Source of the DNA: Promethearchaeota archaeon
GTDB taxonomy: Archaea > Asgardarchaeota > Lokiarchaeia > Sigyniarchaeales > SOKP01
Length of the DNA stretch: 64,000 bases
Direction: 5' to 3'
Assembly: GCA_019894975.1 (NCBI GenBank)
Contig: JAGXNO010000015.1
Coordinates: 1-64,000, forward strand
Numbering within the stretch: the first letter of the stretch is position 1; every line of letters starts with the position of its first letter. Made by a program: the position numbers and the translations under genes. Positions 45,294-53,314 of this stretch are shown one piece after another. A model generated the notes under the pieces. That model was not told the origin of the DNA. It worked only from the letters and a program-made list of their open reading frames with translations, and ran no database searches.

Positions 45294-45394
45294 AGGGAAA
45301 TGATTTTAATGCGCTTTCTGACCCAACGGATTAAAACAGTTCTAAACTGTTATTAAAATGACGAAGATCTTGAGTAGCGAGAAATCATTTCCCT
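45294..45394. ncRNA. Structured element closed by a perfect 13-bp stem (candidate ncRNA)
   Basis: AGGGAAATGATTT (45294-45306) pairs perfectly with AAATCATTTCCCT (45382-45394), extendable by one G-T. Inside, AACAGTT (45335-45341) and AACTGTT (45345-45351) form a 7-bp hairpin with loop CTA. CGCT (45312-45315) can pair with AGCG (45376-45379). The interior is GC-richer than the flanks. It lies 17 bp after purN and 100 bp before the EF-2 paralogue. Box-like sequences (CTGA at 45318, ATGACGA at 45358) hint at a C/D-type guide RNA, but the boxes are imperfect. A riboswitch or terminator is the alternative. Strand unresolved. Confidence 0.5.
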
Positions 45395-45459
45395 CCTTTT
45401 CCTACTATACCTTCAATAGCCAATAAACACTAAAGTTTTAATCCAAGTAAGAATAATTC

Positions 45460-45475
45460 CTAAATAATTATTTAG
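45460..45475. promoter_or_regulatory. 16-bp perfect AT palindrome before the EF-2 paralogue
   Basis: CTAAATAATTATTTAG is its own reverse complement and ends 19 bp before the ATG at 45495. It may be a regulator site or part of the promoter; chance is possible in AT-rich DNA. Confidence 0.3.
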
Positions 45476-45494
45476 AAATCGTGTACATTTGAGA

Positions 45495-47684
45495 ATGCCT
45501 CGTAGAAAAGAAATCACGGAAATATTAAATTTAATGGAAAAAACTCAGAACATAAGGAACATTGGATTCGTTGGACACATAGACCACGGTAAAACCACAC
45601 TTTCTGATTCTCTTTTGAGTGAAGCTGGTTTTTTATCACCAGAATTAGCAGGTGAAGCTAGAGCATTAGATTTTTTGGAAGAAGAACAGCGACGTGGAAT
45701 AACAATGAAATCTGCAAATATCTCATTATATTATGAGAAATCTCTTGAGAACCAAGAACCTTTTCTTATAAATCTAGTTGATACACCAGGTCATTTGGAT
45801 TTCAGTGGAAAAGTAACTCGAGCCTTACGGTTGGTTGATGGTGTAGTGGTAGTGGTTGATGCTGTAGAAGAAATAATAACACAATCTGAAACTGTAATAA
45901 GACAAGCTTTACAAGAGGGAGTTAAACCGGTTCTTTTTATTAATAAGGTTGATCGTCTTATAAGAGAATTAAAGCTCTCAGATGAGGAAATTAAGAAAAA
46001 ATATATTCGAATTATAAAATCCTTTAACACTCTCATAGATAGATATGCAGATTCTCCATTTAACAAAAAATGGAAAGTTTCTCCATTAGCCGGCAGTGTA
46101 GCCTTCGGATCAGCCCTTCATGGATGGGGGTTTACCCATAATATATTAGAAAACAGCGATGTAAAATTCAAAGATATTAGAGAGCGATATAAGAAAGAAA
46201 CTTATACCAAGGAGAGTTATGCTGATTTACCCGTTTATTTACCCATTCATAAAGCTATTCTAGAAATGATTGTAGATCATTTACCAAACCCAAAAGAAGC
46301 TCAAGAATATAGAATTGGTAAAATTTGGGATGGGGATCTAAATTCTAACTTGGGAAAAGCAATAGTGAATTGTGATCCTAATGGTCCACTAGTAATATGC
46401 CTAAGCAAGGTTCAAGCGGATAAACATGGTTTAGTCGCCACAGGAAGAATTTTTTGTGGTAATTGTAGTAAGAAAAAAGAAATCTTTCTCTTGAATGAAA
46501 GCACTTATGAAACTATACAAAGAATTGCTATTTTTATGGGGCAACGAAGAGAACAAGTTGATAAAATCCCTGTAGGTAATATAGTAGCATTAGAGGGATT
46601 AAAACTAATACGAAGTGGTGAGACTATCATTGATAGCAATAACATTAATGAAATGGTTCCGTTTGAAAGTGTTAAATACATAACTACACCGGTTATAACA
46701 ATTTCGATTGAACCTGAATATTTAAGAGATTTGGATAAAATGAAAGAAATAGTTGAAAATATGTTAATTGAAGATCCAAATCTGAAATTCGAAATCAATG
46801 AAGAAACTGGAGAATTCTTATTGAGTGGAATGGGGCCATTACATCTAGAAGTTACGGCTAATGATATAGGAAAGAAAGGTGTAAATGTTTCCATTTCAGA
46901 ACCACGGGCAGTTTTCAAAGAATCATGTCGCCAGAAATCTTCTTTAATAGAAATTACAAGTCCTGATAATAAAAACGTATTAAAATTAAAGGTTGAGAGA
47001 TTAGATAGTAAAACTGTTGGATTTTTTCAAAACAGTGATTACAGAACTATAAAACCTTTTAGTGTATTGAAAGAAGTTTTAAAAGAAAATACAGGATTAG
47101 AGGATAGTGAGATTGAAAATTTCTGGGTATGCGATGAAGATCAAAATATTATTATATTTGAGGAAAGTAATGAGTTAGAGGAATTTTATAAAAATACAAT
47201 TATAGAAATAGTTGAAAAAATTAAATTAAACGGGCCTTTATGTGGCGAGAAACTTACCGAACTAAAAATAACGATTGAGGAATTGGTTATTGATACTACT
47301 CTGCAAGAAAGAGCATTCACAGAATTATCTGCAATGTTTTATGAAGCTATAAAAAGTGGATTAATTGAAGCAGAATTAATTCTTTTAGAACCTATATACC
47401 ATACAATCATACAACTTCCCCCCGATCATATTAAAAACACCGTTTCACTACTCTCAAAGTATTCTGCCAAGATTAAGAGTTTAGATCAAGAAAAAGAATA
47501 CCAAGCAATAATTGAAATCTTTTTGTCAGTCCGGAATTCAATTAAATTTGCTGAAGATATTCGAAGTTCGACTTCTGGAAAGGCGTTTTGGCAAAATGAA
47601 TTTTATGCATTCATGGAAGTTCCAAATCACGAATCTCAAAAATTGATTCAAGATATTAAGTTTAATAAAGGATTAATTTGGTAA
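45495..47684 (+). CDS. Elongation factor 2 paralogue lacking the diphthamide loop
   Basis: About 729 residues with the five-domain EF-2 layout. The G domain is intact: GHIDHGKTTLSD, RRGITMKSANIS, DTPGHLDF, INKVD. Domains II-III and the C-terminal domain (FAEDIRSSTSGKAFWQNEF) are typical. In domain IV the usual HRGxxQ loop with the diphthamide His should follow the segment after GPLCGEKL. Instead the region reads DTTLQERAFTELSAMF, with no His, Arg-Gly or Gln at those positions. So it cannot be modified there. It is probably the second EF-2-like copy known from Asgard archaea, not necessarily the main elongation factor. ATG at 45495 preferred over TTG at 45489. Confidence 0.85.
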   Translation: MPRRKEITEILNLMEKTQNIRNIGFVGHIDHGKTTLSDSLLSEAGFLSPELAGEARALDFLEEEQRRGITMKSANISLYYEKSLENQEPFLINLVDTPGHLDFSGKVTRALRLVDGVVVVVDAVEEIITQSETVIRQALQEGVKPVLFINKVDRLIRELKLSDEEIKKKYIRIIKSFNTLIDRYADSPFNKKWKVSPLAGSVAFGSALHGWGFTHNILENSDVKFKDIRERYKKETYTKESYADLPVYLPIHKAILEMIVDHLPNPKEAQEYRIGKIWDGDLNSNLGKAIVNCDPNGPLVICLSKVQADKHGLVATGRIFCGNCSKKKEIFLLNESTYETIQRIAIFMGQRREQVDKIPVGNIVALEGLKLIRSGETIIDSNNINEMVPFESVKYITTPVITISIEPEYLRDLDKMKEIVENMLIEDPNLKFEINEETGEFLLSGMGPLHLEVTANDIGKKGVNVSISEPRAVFKESCRQKSSLIEITSPDNKNVLKLKVERLDSKTVGFFQNSDYRTIKPFSVLKEVLKENTGLEDSEIENFWVCDEDQNIIIFEESNELEEFYKNTIIEIVEKIKLNGPLCGEKLTELKITIEELVIDTTLQERAFTELSAMFYEAIKSGLIEAELILLEPIYHTIIQLPPDHIKNTVSLLSKYSAKIKSLDQEKEYQAIIEIFLSVRNSIKFAEDIRSSTSGKAFWQNEFYAFMEVPNHESQKLIQDIKFNKGLIW

Positions 47685-47700
47685 AAAAAGAATTTCATTA

Positions 47701-48252
47701 TTATTTAAATTTTAAAATTTGATCTTTTATTTCATAATTTGGAAGGATTAAACCAGCAAAACCCTTTTCTGCTGCCAATTTTGGCATGGCATATAAAATA
47801 CTTGTCTCTTCAGACTCTGAAATTGTTTTTCCTCCTAATTTTTGAATGACACCTAATCCTTCGACCCCATCTGAGCCCATGCCAGTCAAGATAATACCCA
47901 TAGCCCTATTTCTGTAAATTTTTGCTGCAGAATAAAATAATGTGTCTATTGAAGGCATACAATAATTAACTGGAGTACCTTTATAGATTTTTATACATGG
48001 TTTATTGTCTTTTACACTGATTTCCATATGGTTTTCACCAGGGGCAATATAAACTACTCCAGGTTGAATAAATTCCCCATTAGATGCAACTTTAATTTTT
48101 AAACTACATTCTAAGTTTAAATTATCAGAAAAAGCACTCATAAATTGCGCTGAAAGATGCTGAACTACTAAAATCGGTGCAAGGAAGTTCTTAGGTAGTT
48201 CTTTTAGTATAGTAGTTATCGTTCTAGGTCCACCTACACTAGCACCAATCAC
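47701..48252 (-). CDS. cheB: CheB-type protein-glutamate methylesterase (catalytic domain only)
   Basis: The catalytic triad region is present: Ser in IGASVGGP, His in VVQHLS, Asp in LTGMGSDGVEG, plus SEETSILYAMP. There is no N-terminal receiver domain. The only plausible start, GTG 48252, would cut off the first beta strand (NIIV). The frame is open a further 62 codons up to 48438 with a Ser/Lys/Thr-rich linker and reaches the end of the cheA-like gene. So the real protein is longer, through an unusual start or a +1 fusion with the HPt-P2 protein. CheB demethylates chemoreceptors; no receptor is in the window. Confidence 0.85.
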   Translation of the reverse strand: MIGASVGGPRTITTILKELPKNFLAPILVVQHLSAQFMSAFSDNLNLECSLKIKVASNGEFIQPGVVYIAPGENHMEISVKDNKPCIKIYKGTPVNYCMPSIDTLFYSAAKIYRNRAMGIILTGMGSDGVEGLGVIQKLGGKTISESEETSILYAMPKLAAEKGFAGLILPNYEIKDQILKFK

Positions 48253-48424
48253 AATAATATTTGAGGTTAAAGAAACTCCTTTGATGGGAGTAAGATTTGG
48301 AGTATATGTTGATTTCTTATTTTTTTGAATAGTCAGCTGAGGTTTTTGAGATAGAGATTCATTAATTTTAGCAGATCTCCTACCACTTGATTTTGCTGTA
48401 GGTTTTACATCTAATTTTCCAATA

Positions 48425-49150
48425 TTAGTGCGTAGGTTTTAATACGGAAATAACAATGTTTTCAATTTCTAAAATCTCGTCTAGAACATGAGAAATATCA
48501 GGTTTATTTCTTTGGCTGATATAAAAGATTTCAAAATCATTTTTTAGAATTGCTTTTTCTAAAGATTCTGGTGCCGGATCAGTCCAGCAGATTCGACCAT
48601 TTTCATTCAAAGCTCGAAAAATTATATATAATCTTACTTTTTTAAATACACAAGTTTCTTCTAAGCGGATGTAAATTTTATAGGGCTTTTCTTGCTTATC
48701 GCCTAATATCTTTGTTATTTCACTTGTTGAAATTGGCTGAATAAAAGTTATATCATATTCTACCTCAAAAGTATCGAAACTTCCCTTTATGTCATCAACA
48801 AATTTATTGTCAATGTCAGTCATATCACCTTTTTTTACTTTTTTTATGACATTTCGAAGTACATCCAAGCTCTCAAAGAGCATATCAATAAAATTTGTAC
48901 GTTTTTTTGCTGATACTTTTTTATCTTTTGTATTATCCAAAAAGGTTTCAAAGTGATGACAAAATTTTGAAAGGTTTTCAAATCCTGCCATTGCTGTAAG
49001 ACCCTTTAACGTATGAAAAGTAAAAAAAAGTTCCTTAATTGGTTTAGGATTTTCTGGATTTTCTTCTAAATTTAGAATTGCATCCTCAGTCTTTTGAATA
49101 AGATCTTCTGCTTCACTTATAAAAAGCTTAATATCCTCGTTAGTTGCCAC
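48425..49150 (-). CDS. CheA N-terminal half: HPt and P2 domains without kinase core
   Basis: A 241-residue protein. Residues 1-110 are an HPt four-helix domain with the phospho-acceptor His46 in FHTLKGLTAMAGFENL. Residues about 135-240 match the CheY-binding P2 domain of archaeal CheA (KPYKIYIRLEETCVFKKVRLYIIF). The dimerisation, HATPase and CheW-like domains are absent, and the downstream frame is CheB instead. It cannot phosphorylate itself, so it must act as a histidine phosphotransfer protein fed by a separate kinase, perhaps the PAS kinase at 53315. It lies between cheY and cheB in one operon. Confidence 0.8.
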   Translation of the reverse strand: MATNEDIKLFISEAEDLIQKTEDAILNLEENPENPKPIKELFFTFHTLKGLTAMAGFENLSKFCHHFETFLDNTKDKKVSAKKRTNFIDMLFESLDVLRNVIKKVKKGDMTDIDNKFVDDIKGSFDTFEVEYDITFIQPISTSEITKILGDKQEKPYKIYIRLEETCVFKKVRLYIIFRALNENGRICWTDPAPESLEKAILKNDFEIFYISQRNKPDISHVLDEILEIENIVISVLKPTH

Positions 49151-49176
49151 CTAATCACCCTTTTATTTATTATATA

Positions 49177-49572
49177 TTATTCTTTAGCTGTTTTCTTATT
49201 TTTTAGTATCCGATCCATTACTTCAAGTATTTGCTCACTCTTGAAAGGTTTTTGAATGAAATCTTTTGCACCCTTCTTAGCTGCTTCAAGAACTAAAGCT
49301 TCTTGTCCTAATGCGGATACAACGACGATTAATGCACCTGGATTAATTTTTAAGATCTCTTCAGTTGCTTCAATACCACCTTTTTCGGGCATTACTAAAT
49401 CCATAGTAACCAAATCAGGATTTAATTTTTTGTATAAGGATATTGCCTCAACACCATTAGCAGCTTCGCCTACTACTTCGATTGATTCGATTTTGCTAAT
49501 AATTGCTTTGAGCATATTCCTTGTGAAGGCTGCATCGTCAACAATCATAACCCTTTTTTTTTCGTTTGTCAT
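49177..49572 (-). CDS. cheY: CheY-type response regulator
   Basis: A 131-residue single receiver domain. It has the acid pair D12/D13 in MIVDDAAFTRN, phospho-acceptor D58 in LVTMDLVMPEKGG, the switch Ser near residue 86 in VVVSALGQ, and Lys108 in FIQKPF. All residues for phosphorylation are present. There is no output domain, so it signals by binding. It sits between the CheA HPt-P2 gene (26 bp) and cheW (28 bp). Confidence 0.94.
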   Translation of the reverse strand: MTNEKKRVMIVDDAAFTRNMLKAIISKIESIEVVGEAANGVEAISLYKKLNPDLVTMDLVMPEKGGIEATEEILKINPGALIVVVSALGQEALVLEAAKKGAKDFIQKPFKSEQILEVMDRILKNKKTAKE

Positions 49573-49600
49573 TTAATCAACTCCATTTTTTATTTCAAAT

Positions 49601-50149
49601 TTAAATTTCTTTCAAAGACGATAAACCCTGTTGGACTTTAAATTCCTCAACTTCAATAAGAATCCTGCCTAAATCAAGCATAATTCTCGGTCTTTCTTTG
49701 AAGTTTATAACTCCCTTTATATAGTTCATAGCTACACTGGTTTGAAAAATCGGACTTAATTCTGTAATTTCATTGACCCCAATGTGATCTATATTTATAA
49801 TGCGATCTACATAAAATCCTACAAGGTTATTGTCTACTTTTAAAATAATTATGTATTTCTTGGTATTACTGTAATTTTCTTCTTCTTCTTCCTTAGAGGA
49901 TTTTTTGGAACGATACAACATATATTCATTTAGTTGTAATTTCTTTTTCAGATTGACTATATGTATGATTTCTCCTCTATAATTATAAATCCCATCTATG
50001 TACTCTAAGCTTTTTGGTAATTTCCTTATTTGGCCTGCTTGTATAATTTCTTTTACATCAACAAGGTTAATTACAAATTGCTCCCATCCAATCTGAAAAA
50101 TTAGGATGGAGACTTGGTCTATATTTTTATATTCCTGGTCTTGAATCAT
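49601..50149 (-). CDS. cheW: CheW-like coupling protein
   Basis: A 182-residue CheW fold: ILIFQIGWEQFVINLVDVKEII, LPKSLEYIDGIYNYRGEIIHIVNL, IILKVDNNLVGFYVDRI, YIKGVINFKERPRIMLDLGRIL. A charged insert of about 20 residues (RSKKSSKEEEEENYS) interrupts the first half. CheW normally couples CheA to receptors; here no CheA P5 domain or receptor is encoded nearby, so its partner is unclear. Confidence 0.88.
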   Translation of the reverse strand: MIQDQEYKNIDQVSILIFQIGWEQFVINLVDVKEIIQAGQIRKLPKSLEYIDGIYNYRGEIIHIVNLKKKLQLNEYMLYRSKKSSKEEEEENYSNTKKYIIILKVDNNLVGFYVDRIINIDHIGVNEITELSPIFQTSVAMNYIKGVINFKERPRIMLDLGRILIEVEEFKVQQGLSSLKEI

Positions 50150-50167
50150 TTTCTTTATACCTCTTTT

Positions 50168-50977
50168 TTATATTATAAAATATTGATTAATTTTTTCTTC
50201 AAAAGTGTTGAATGGGGTTATATCCCCGTTAAATTCTTTTAAAAGATTCTTAAATTGGTAGAGAAACTCGTCAGCAACTAAATACATGTATCTTTGAAGT
50301 AATGAGGTCATTGTTTCTACTAGAAAAGCAAAGATCACATCATTTTTAGTTATTACATAGAATTGTTGATTCCCAAAGTTAATTTCTTTTAGTTTGGCTC
50401 CTGTTTCCTCTCCAATAATTGTGTTTGAAAATGATAATAGAGCTGAAATGAAACCACCGATGTGGACTTCATGATCTGCAATTTCAGATCTATCCTTATT
50501 AATTTTGGATATATATGGACTTCCTGCTGCACCTATAATAAAGATAGCTATAATACCATCTGTTTTAGGGATTTTCACTGCTGTATCAAAATCGTCGATT
50601 ATATTTAAGACGGGTTCGTTTACCTGGAATTTCCGGTTAATTTTTTTCGATAAGAAATATAATTTTGAGAAATTTACCGAACTATTTTTTTCTTCCATAT
50701 AAATTATAACTAATATATCCTGATTGTGATTGAAATAGTGAATGAAAAGATTAAACTTCTCTAAGGGAATTATTGAGCTTCCCTGTTTTTTATGAATTAT
50801 CTCCTTTTTATATAATTCGATAACATTTTGAATGAGTGGTACACCTATACCTTTCTGGAATAAAACATCAAATCTTCCTTTTGTATCAATTTGTGAAATC
50901 TTAACCAATCCAATACCTAATATTTCCATTACTAGCGGATTTTCTCTAAAGTTTTGATGGTTTTCCATGATTATCAT
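50168..50977 (-). CDS. Longin/Roadblock-like protein in the chemotaxis cluster
   Basis: The 269-residue soluble protein appears to hold two similar alpha/beta units (about residues 12-118 and 138-262). The second has strand IIAIFIIGAAG, a helix (GGFISALLSFSNTII), paired strands (LKEINFGNQQFYVITKND, VIFAFLVE) and a long helix to the end. This is the profilin-like arrangement of longin and Roadblock domains. The first unit has the same order. Such domains dock small GTPases. It is upstream of cheW in the same operon (18 bp gap). Fold assignment is by pattern only. Confidence 0.6.
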   Translation of the reverse strand: MIIMENHQNFRENPLVMEILGIGLVKISQIDTKGRFDVLFQKGIGVPLIQNVIELYKKEIIHKKQGSSIIPLEKFNLFIHYFNHNQDILVIIYMEEKNSSVNFSKLYFLSKKINRKFQVNEPVLNIIDDFDTAVKIPKTDGIIAIFIIGAAGSPYISKINKDRSEIADHEVHIGGFISALLSFSNTIIGEETGAKLKEINFGNQQFYVITKNDVIFAFLVETMTSLLQRYMYLVADEFLYQFKNLLKEFNGDITPFNTFEEKINQYFII

Positions 50978-51032
50978 TAACTTCGTGCCTTATATTGTTT
51001 AGATTATTTATTATTTTCACATTTGAGTGGGA

Positions 51033-51242
51033 CTAAGATTCTAATAATTTATTTTTCAAGTTTTTTGCTAATTCTCCTAATTTAATTGCCGTAGTTGTAA
51101 TCTCTTCCATAGGTGTGGTTTGTTTTTCTGTAATATAATGATTCCAAAGGCTATTTATATTAAATGTAATAATTACTAAGAAGAAATAAGATGAACTTAT
51201 AAGATCCTTTGTTCCTATAACAACCCCTCTTCCAATAAACAT
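51033..51242 (-). CDS. Possible 69-residue protein at the head of the che-like operon
   Basis: An open frame with ATG at 51242 and one hydrophobic stretch (about residues 18-33), then a charged helix (MEEITTTAIKLGELAKNL). It lies 55 bp upstream of the longin-like gene in the same direction. No homology recognised. It could be a membrane anchor or a chance ORF. Confidence 0.3.
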   Translation of the reverse strand: MFIGRGVVIGTKDLISSSYFFLVIITFNINSLWNHYITEKQTTPMEEITTTAIKLGELAKNLKNKLLES

Positions 51243-51578
51243 CTTCTTTAACCCTTAAATGGTGATTCATTTAGTGTATGTAATTATTTTTTGTGGTAAA
51301 ATTATTGTAATAATTGTATTTATTGTGCTTCTTTTTTTATGAAACTAAAGATTTTATATAAGAATTTCTATTTAAATATTTGTTGTTGTAAAATGTTTTG
51401 TACTTATGGTAAATAAAAATTATATTTAAGCATTTGAATAACTTGTCTAAAAGCTAAATGTTAATCTTGGAAACAAAAGTTTAAATAACACAAAAAAACT
51501 ATTTATGTAAGAATTTTTGAGTACAAAAACTGTTATTTTATTAACATTTGGATTTTTTGATCGGAATGTGAAAGAAGA
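51243..51578. other. Divergent intergenic region, 336 bp
   Basis: It separates the minus-strand che-like operon from the plus-strand zinc/Roadblock-like gene and must carry both promoters. A TATA-like tttatataag occurs at 51353-51362. No gene or structured RNA seen. Confidence 0.45.
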
Positions 51579-52247
51579 TTGACATTAACCAATTCAAGCA
51601 ACAATAAAAATGGGGATTTTTTTGAAGAAGTATTAATAAAGTGCCCAAATTGCAAAGCTAGTCGTAAACTAAGAGTTCCGATAAAAATAATCAACCAAAG
51701 TAAACAGTTGACTACTATTTCAATACCTTCAGGATTTAACTGTGATCATTCATTTCAAGCCTTTGTAGATAAAAATTTCATTGTTCGAGGTTATCAAACA
51801 GTAGATTTTGAGTTTTCTCATTTAGAACTATATGAAAGCAGTGTCAATGTCTTAGTAGGTGAGGAAGACAAAAAGTCAGAAAGTAAAGACTTCACATCAA
51901 TGCCACTTTTTCAAAATATCATCCAAGTTCTAAGAGACTGTGTTGATGATAAAGAGATAATAGGAAGTGGTATCTTCAGTGAAGAAGGGAAAGTATTATA
52001 TTCATCATTACCTCAAACAACATTATTTAACACTATGAAGGAATTTGAAGTTAGAAATGAGAGAAATTTAGTGAGTGTTAAAAAAATGTACTTAGAGTTA
52101 GAGAATAGTGAGAAGTTTATTTCTAAATTCATGGCTATTGATGGAATAAAGTTCAATCTAGTGTTAATATTTTCATTTAGAGTCAAGTTTGGAATGGGTA
52201 ACTTACATCTCAGAGATATATTGAGAAAAGTGGAGAAACTGGAATAG
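51579..52247 (+). CDS. Zinc-ribbon protein with Roadblock-like C-terminal domain
   Basis: A 222-residue protein from a TTG start. Residues about 18-60 form a half or atypical ribbon (IKCPNCKASRKLRVPI, then GFNCDHSFQAFVD) with a four-ligand Cys/His set. Residues about 105-222 have the Roadblock pattern: LFQNIIQVLRDCVDDKEIIGSGIFSEEGKVLYSSLPQ, a helix, and strands FISKFMAIDGIKFNLVLIF. It is divergent from the che-like operon and may share its control. Likely a regulator or scaffold of a small GTPase; no GTPase is near. Confidence 0.55.
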   Translation: MTLTNSSNNKNGDFFEEVLIKCPNCKASRKLRVPIKIINQSKQLTTISIPSGFNCDHSFQAFVDKNFIVRGYQTVDFEFSHLELYESSVNVLVGEEDKKSESKDFTSMPLFQNIIQVLRDCVDDKEIIGSGIFSEEGKVLYSSLPQTTLFNTMKEFEVRNERNLVSVKKMYLELENSEKFISKFMAIDGIKFNLVLIFSFRVKFGMGNLHLRDILRKVEKLE

Positions 52248-52538
52248 AAATAACACAAATATCTACTTTTCGTCTCATCTTTGGTATAAACTAGTGAAAT
52301 TGTGCATTAATCCTTTTATCTTAAGAAAAAATCTACGTCTTCATTCCTAATTTAATATCTCAAAAATATGAATGGATTATAATTTTTCCCACAAATTTGA
52401 TTTCAAAATAGATTATCTGATATTTTTGTATACAAACGCATTACTGGTAAAATAAAAACGAAAAGATTTAATAATTAAAATATAATTATAATTCAAAAAG
52501 TGATTTAACAAACATATTAGTCGTGAATTGTGTTGTCT

Positions 52539-52787
52539 ATGACGGATGATAAGATTGATAGAAAAATACATCTTGTAAGGGATATCTTAAAAAACATTTA
52601 TGAGATTTTGGAAATATTTAAACCTTTACTTGAAGTAATGTTAGAAATGGAAGAAGCCGAACGATATAAAAAAAATGGTGCTTTTGAAAAAGCAGCTGCG
52701 CTATTCGGTGAAATTTCTCTCTTATGTAAAGAAATTGAAAAGGATGCACCCTCACTAGACCTCTTCCTAGATAATTTAGGAAATTAG
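52539..52787 (+). CDS. Small helical protein with a TPR-like helix pair
   Basis: About 82 residues from ATG at 52539 (a GTG lies three codons upstream). The helices EAERYKKNGAFEKAAALFGEISLLCKEI resemble one TPR repeat, preceded by an amphipathic helix. It sits between the Roadblock-like gene and tRNA-Gly, just before the histidine kinase. A protein-binding adaptor is possible. Confidence 0.5.
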   Translation: MTDDKIDRKIHLVRDILKNIYEILEIFKPLLEVMLEMEEAERYKKNGAFEKAAALFGEISLLCKEIEKDAPSLDLFLDNLGN

Positions 52788-52816
52788 GTTATGGGGAATA
52801 ATTAATTGTTAGCAAA

Positions 52817-52887
52817 TGCGCCCGCCGGGAATTGAACCCGGGACGCTGACTTGGGAAGCCAGCATATTACCACTATACTACGAGCGC
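52817..52887 (-). tRNA. tRNA-Gly (anticodon CCC)
   Basis: On the minus strand GCGCTCG pairs with CGGGCGC-type 3' acceptor (one G-T). The D arm is GTAT-AGTGGTA-ATAT, the anticodon stem CTGGC/GTCAG with loop TTCCCAA giving CCC, and the T arm CCGGG-TTCAATT-CCCGG. Discriminator A at 52817, CCA not encoded. Uninterrupted, 71 nt. Confidence 0.92.
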
Positions 52888-52903
52888 TTGAATTATAAAA
52901 AAA

Positions 52904-52916
52904 GAATATTTTATAA
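52904..52916 (-). promoter_or_regulatory. TATA box of tRNA-Gly
   Basis: On the minus strand TTATAAAATATTC lies about 17-29 nt before the tRNA 5' end, a standard archaeal box A position. Confidence 0.5.
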
Positions 52917-53314
52917 TAATTAGGGCTAGTAATTAAATCTTTTTGAATTTTAAGAACCTTTTATCTGCTATCATTTGACATCTATAAATATCTATGGAAA
53001 CCTACATTAAACAACTATAAAAACAACTCCCAAATTTTTCCCACTATAAAAAAACTTAAAAAAATGTCAATTTGGACTCTTTTTAATTTAATTACGTTTC
53101 AAATAATAGAACAAATGCGAATTTCCTCAATATTAAAACGAATAATACTATTACAATTATAGGAGTGTTATAAGAAAACAATTGTTTTAAATTTCTTTCA
53201 AAATCTTATACAATAGATTTTAAATTCCTCCATCTAAAATAATCAAAGATCCGAATAATAATTGTCAGTCCGCGACATTTAGAATATATCCTCTTCTATA
53301 AAAAATGTGATTCC
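52917..53314. other. Intergenic region upstream of the histidine kinase, about 400 bp
   Basis: AT-rich with no convincing ORF; a 32-codon frame starting at about 53064 lacks any signal. It presumably contains the kinase promoter. No repeats or structured RNA seen. Confidence 0.45.

Noticed and set aside
45294-45394. Calling the structured element a C/D box sRNA
   Set aside because: Only one good D-like box (CTGA) is present. The candidate C boxes (ATGATTT, ATGACGA) deviate and the final D would be TTGA, so I left the class open.
46505-46918. 137-codon ORF antisense to the EF-2 paralogue
   Set aside because: The sense strand encodes conserved EF-2 domains throughout; the antisense product has no family features.
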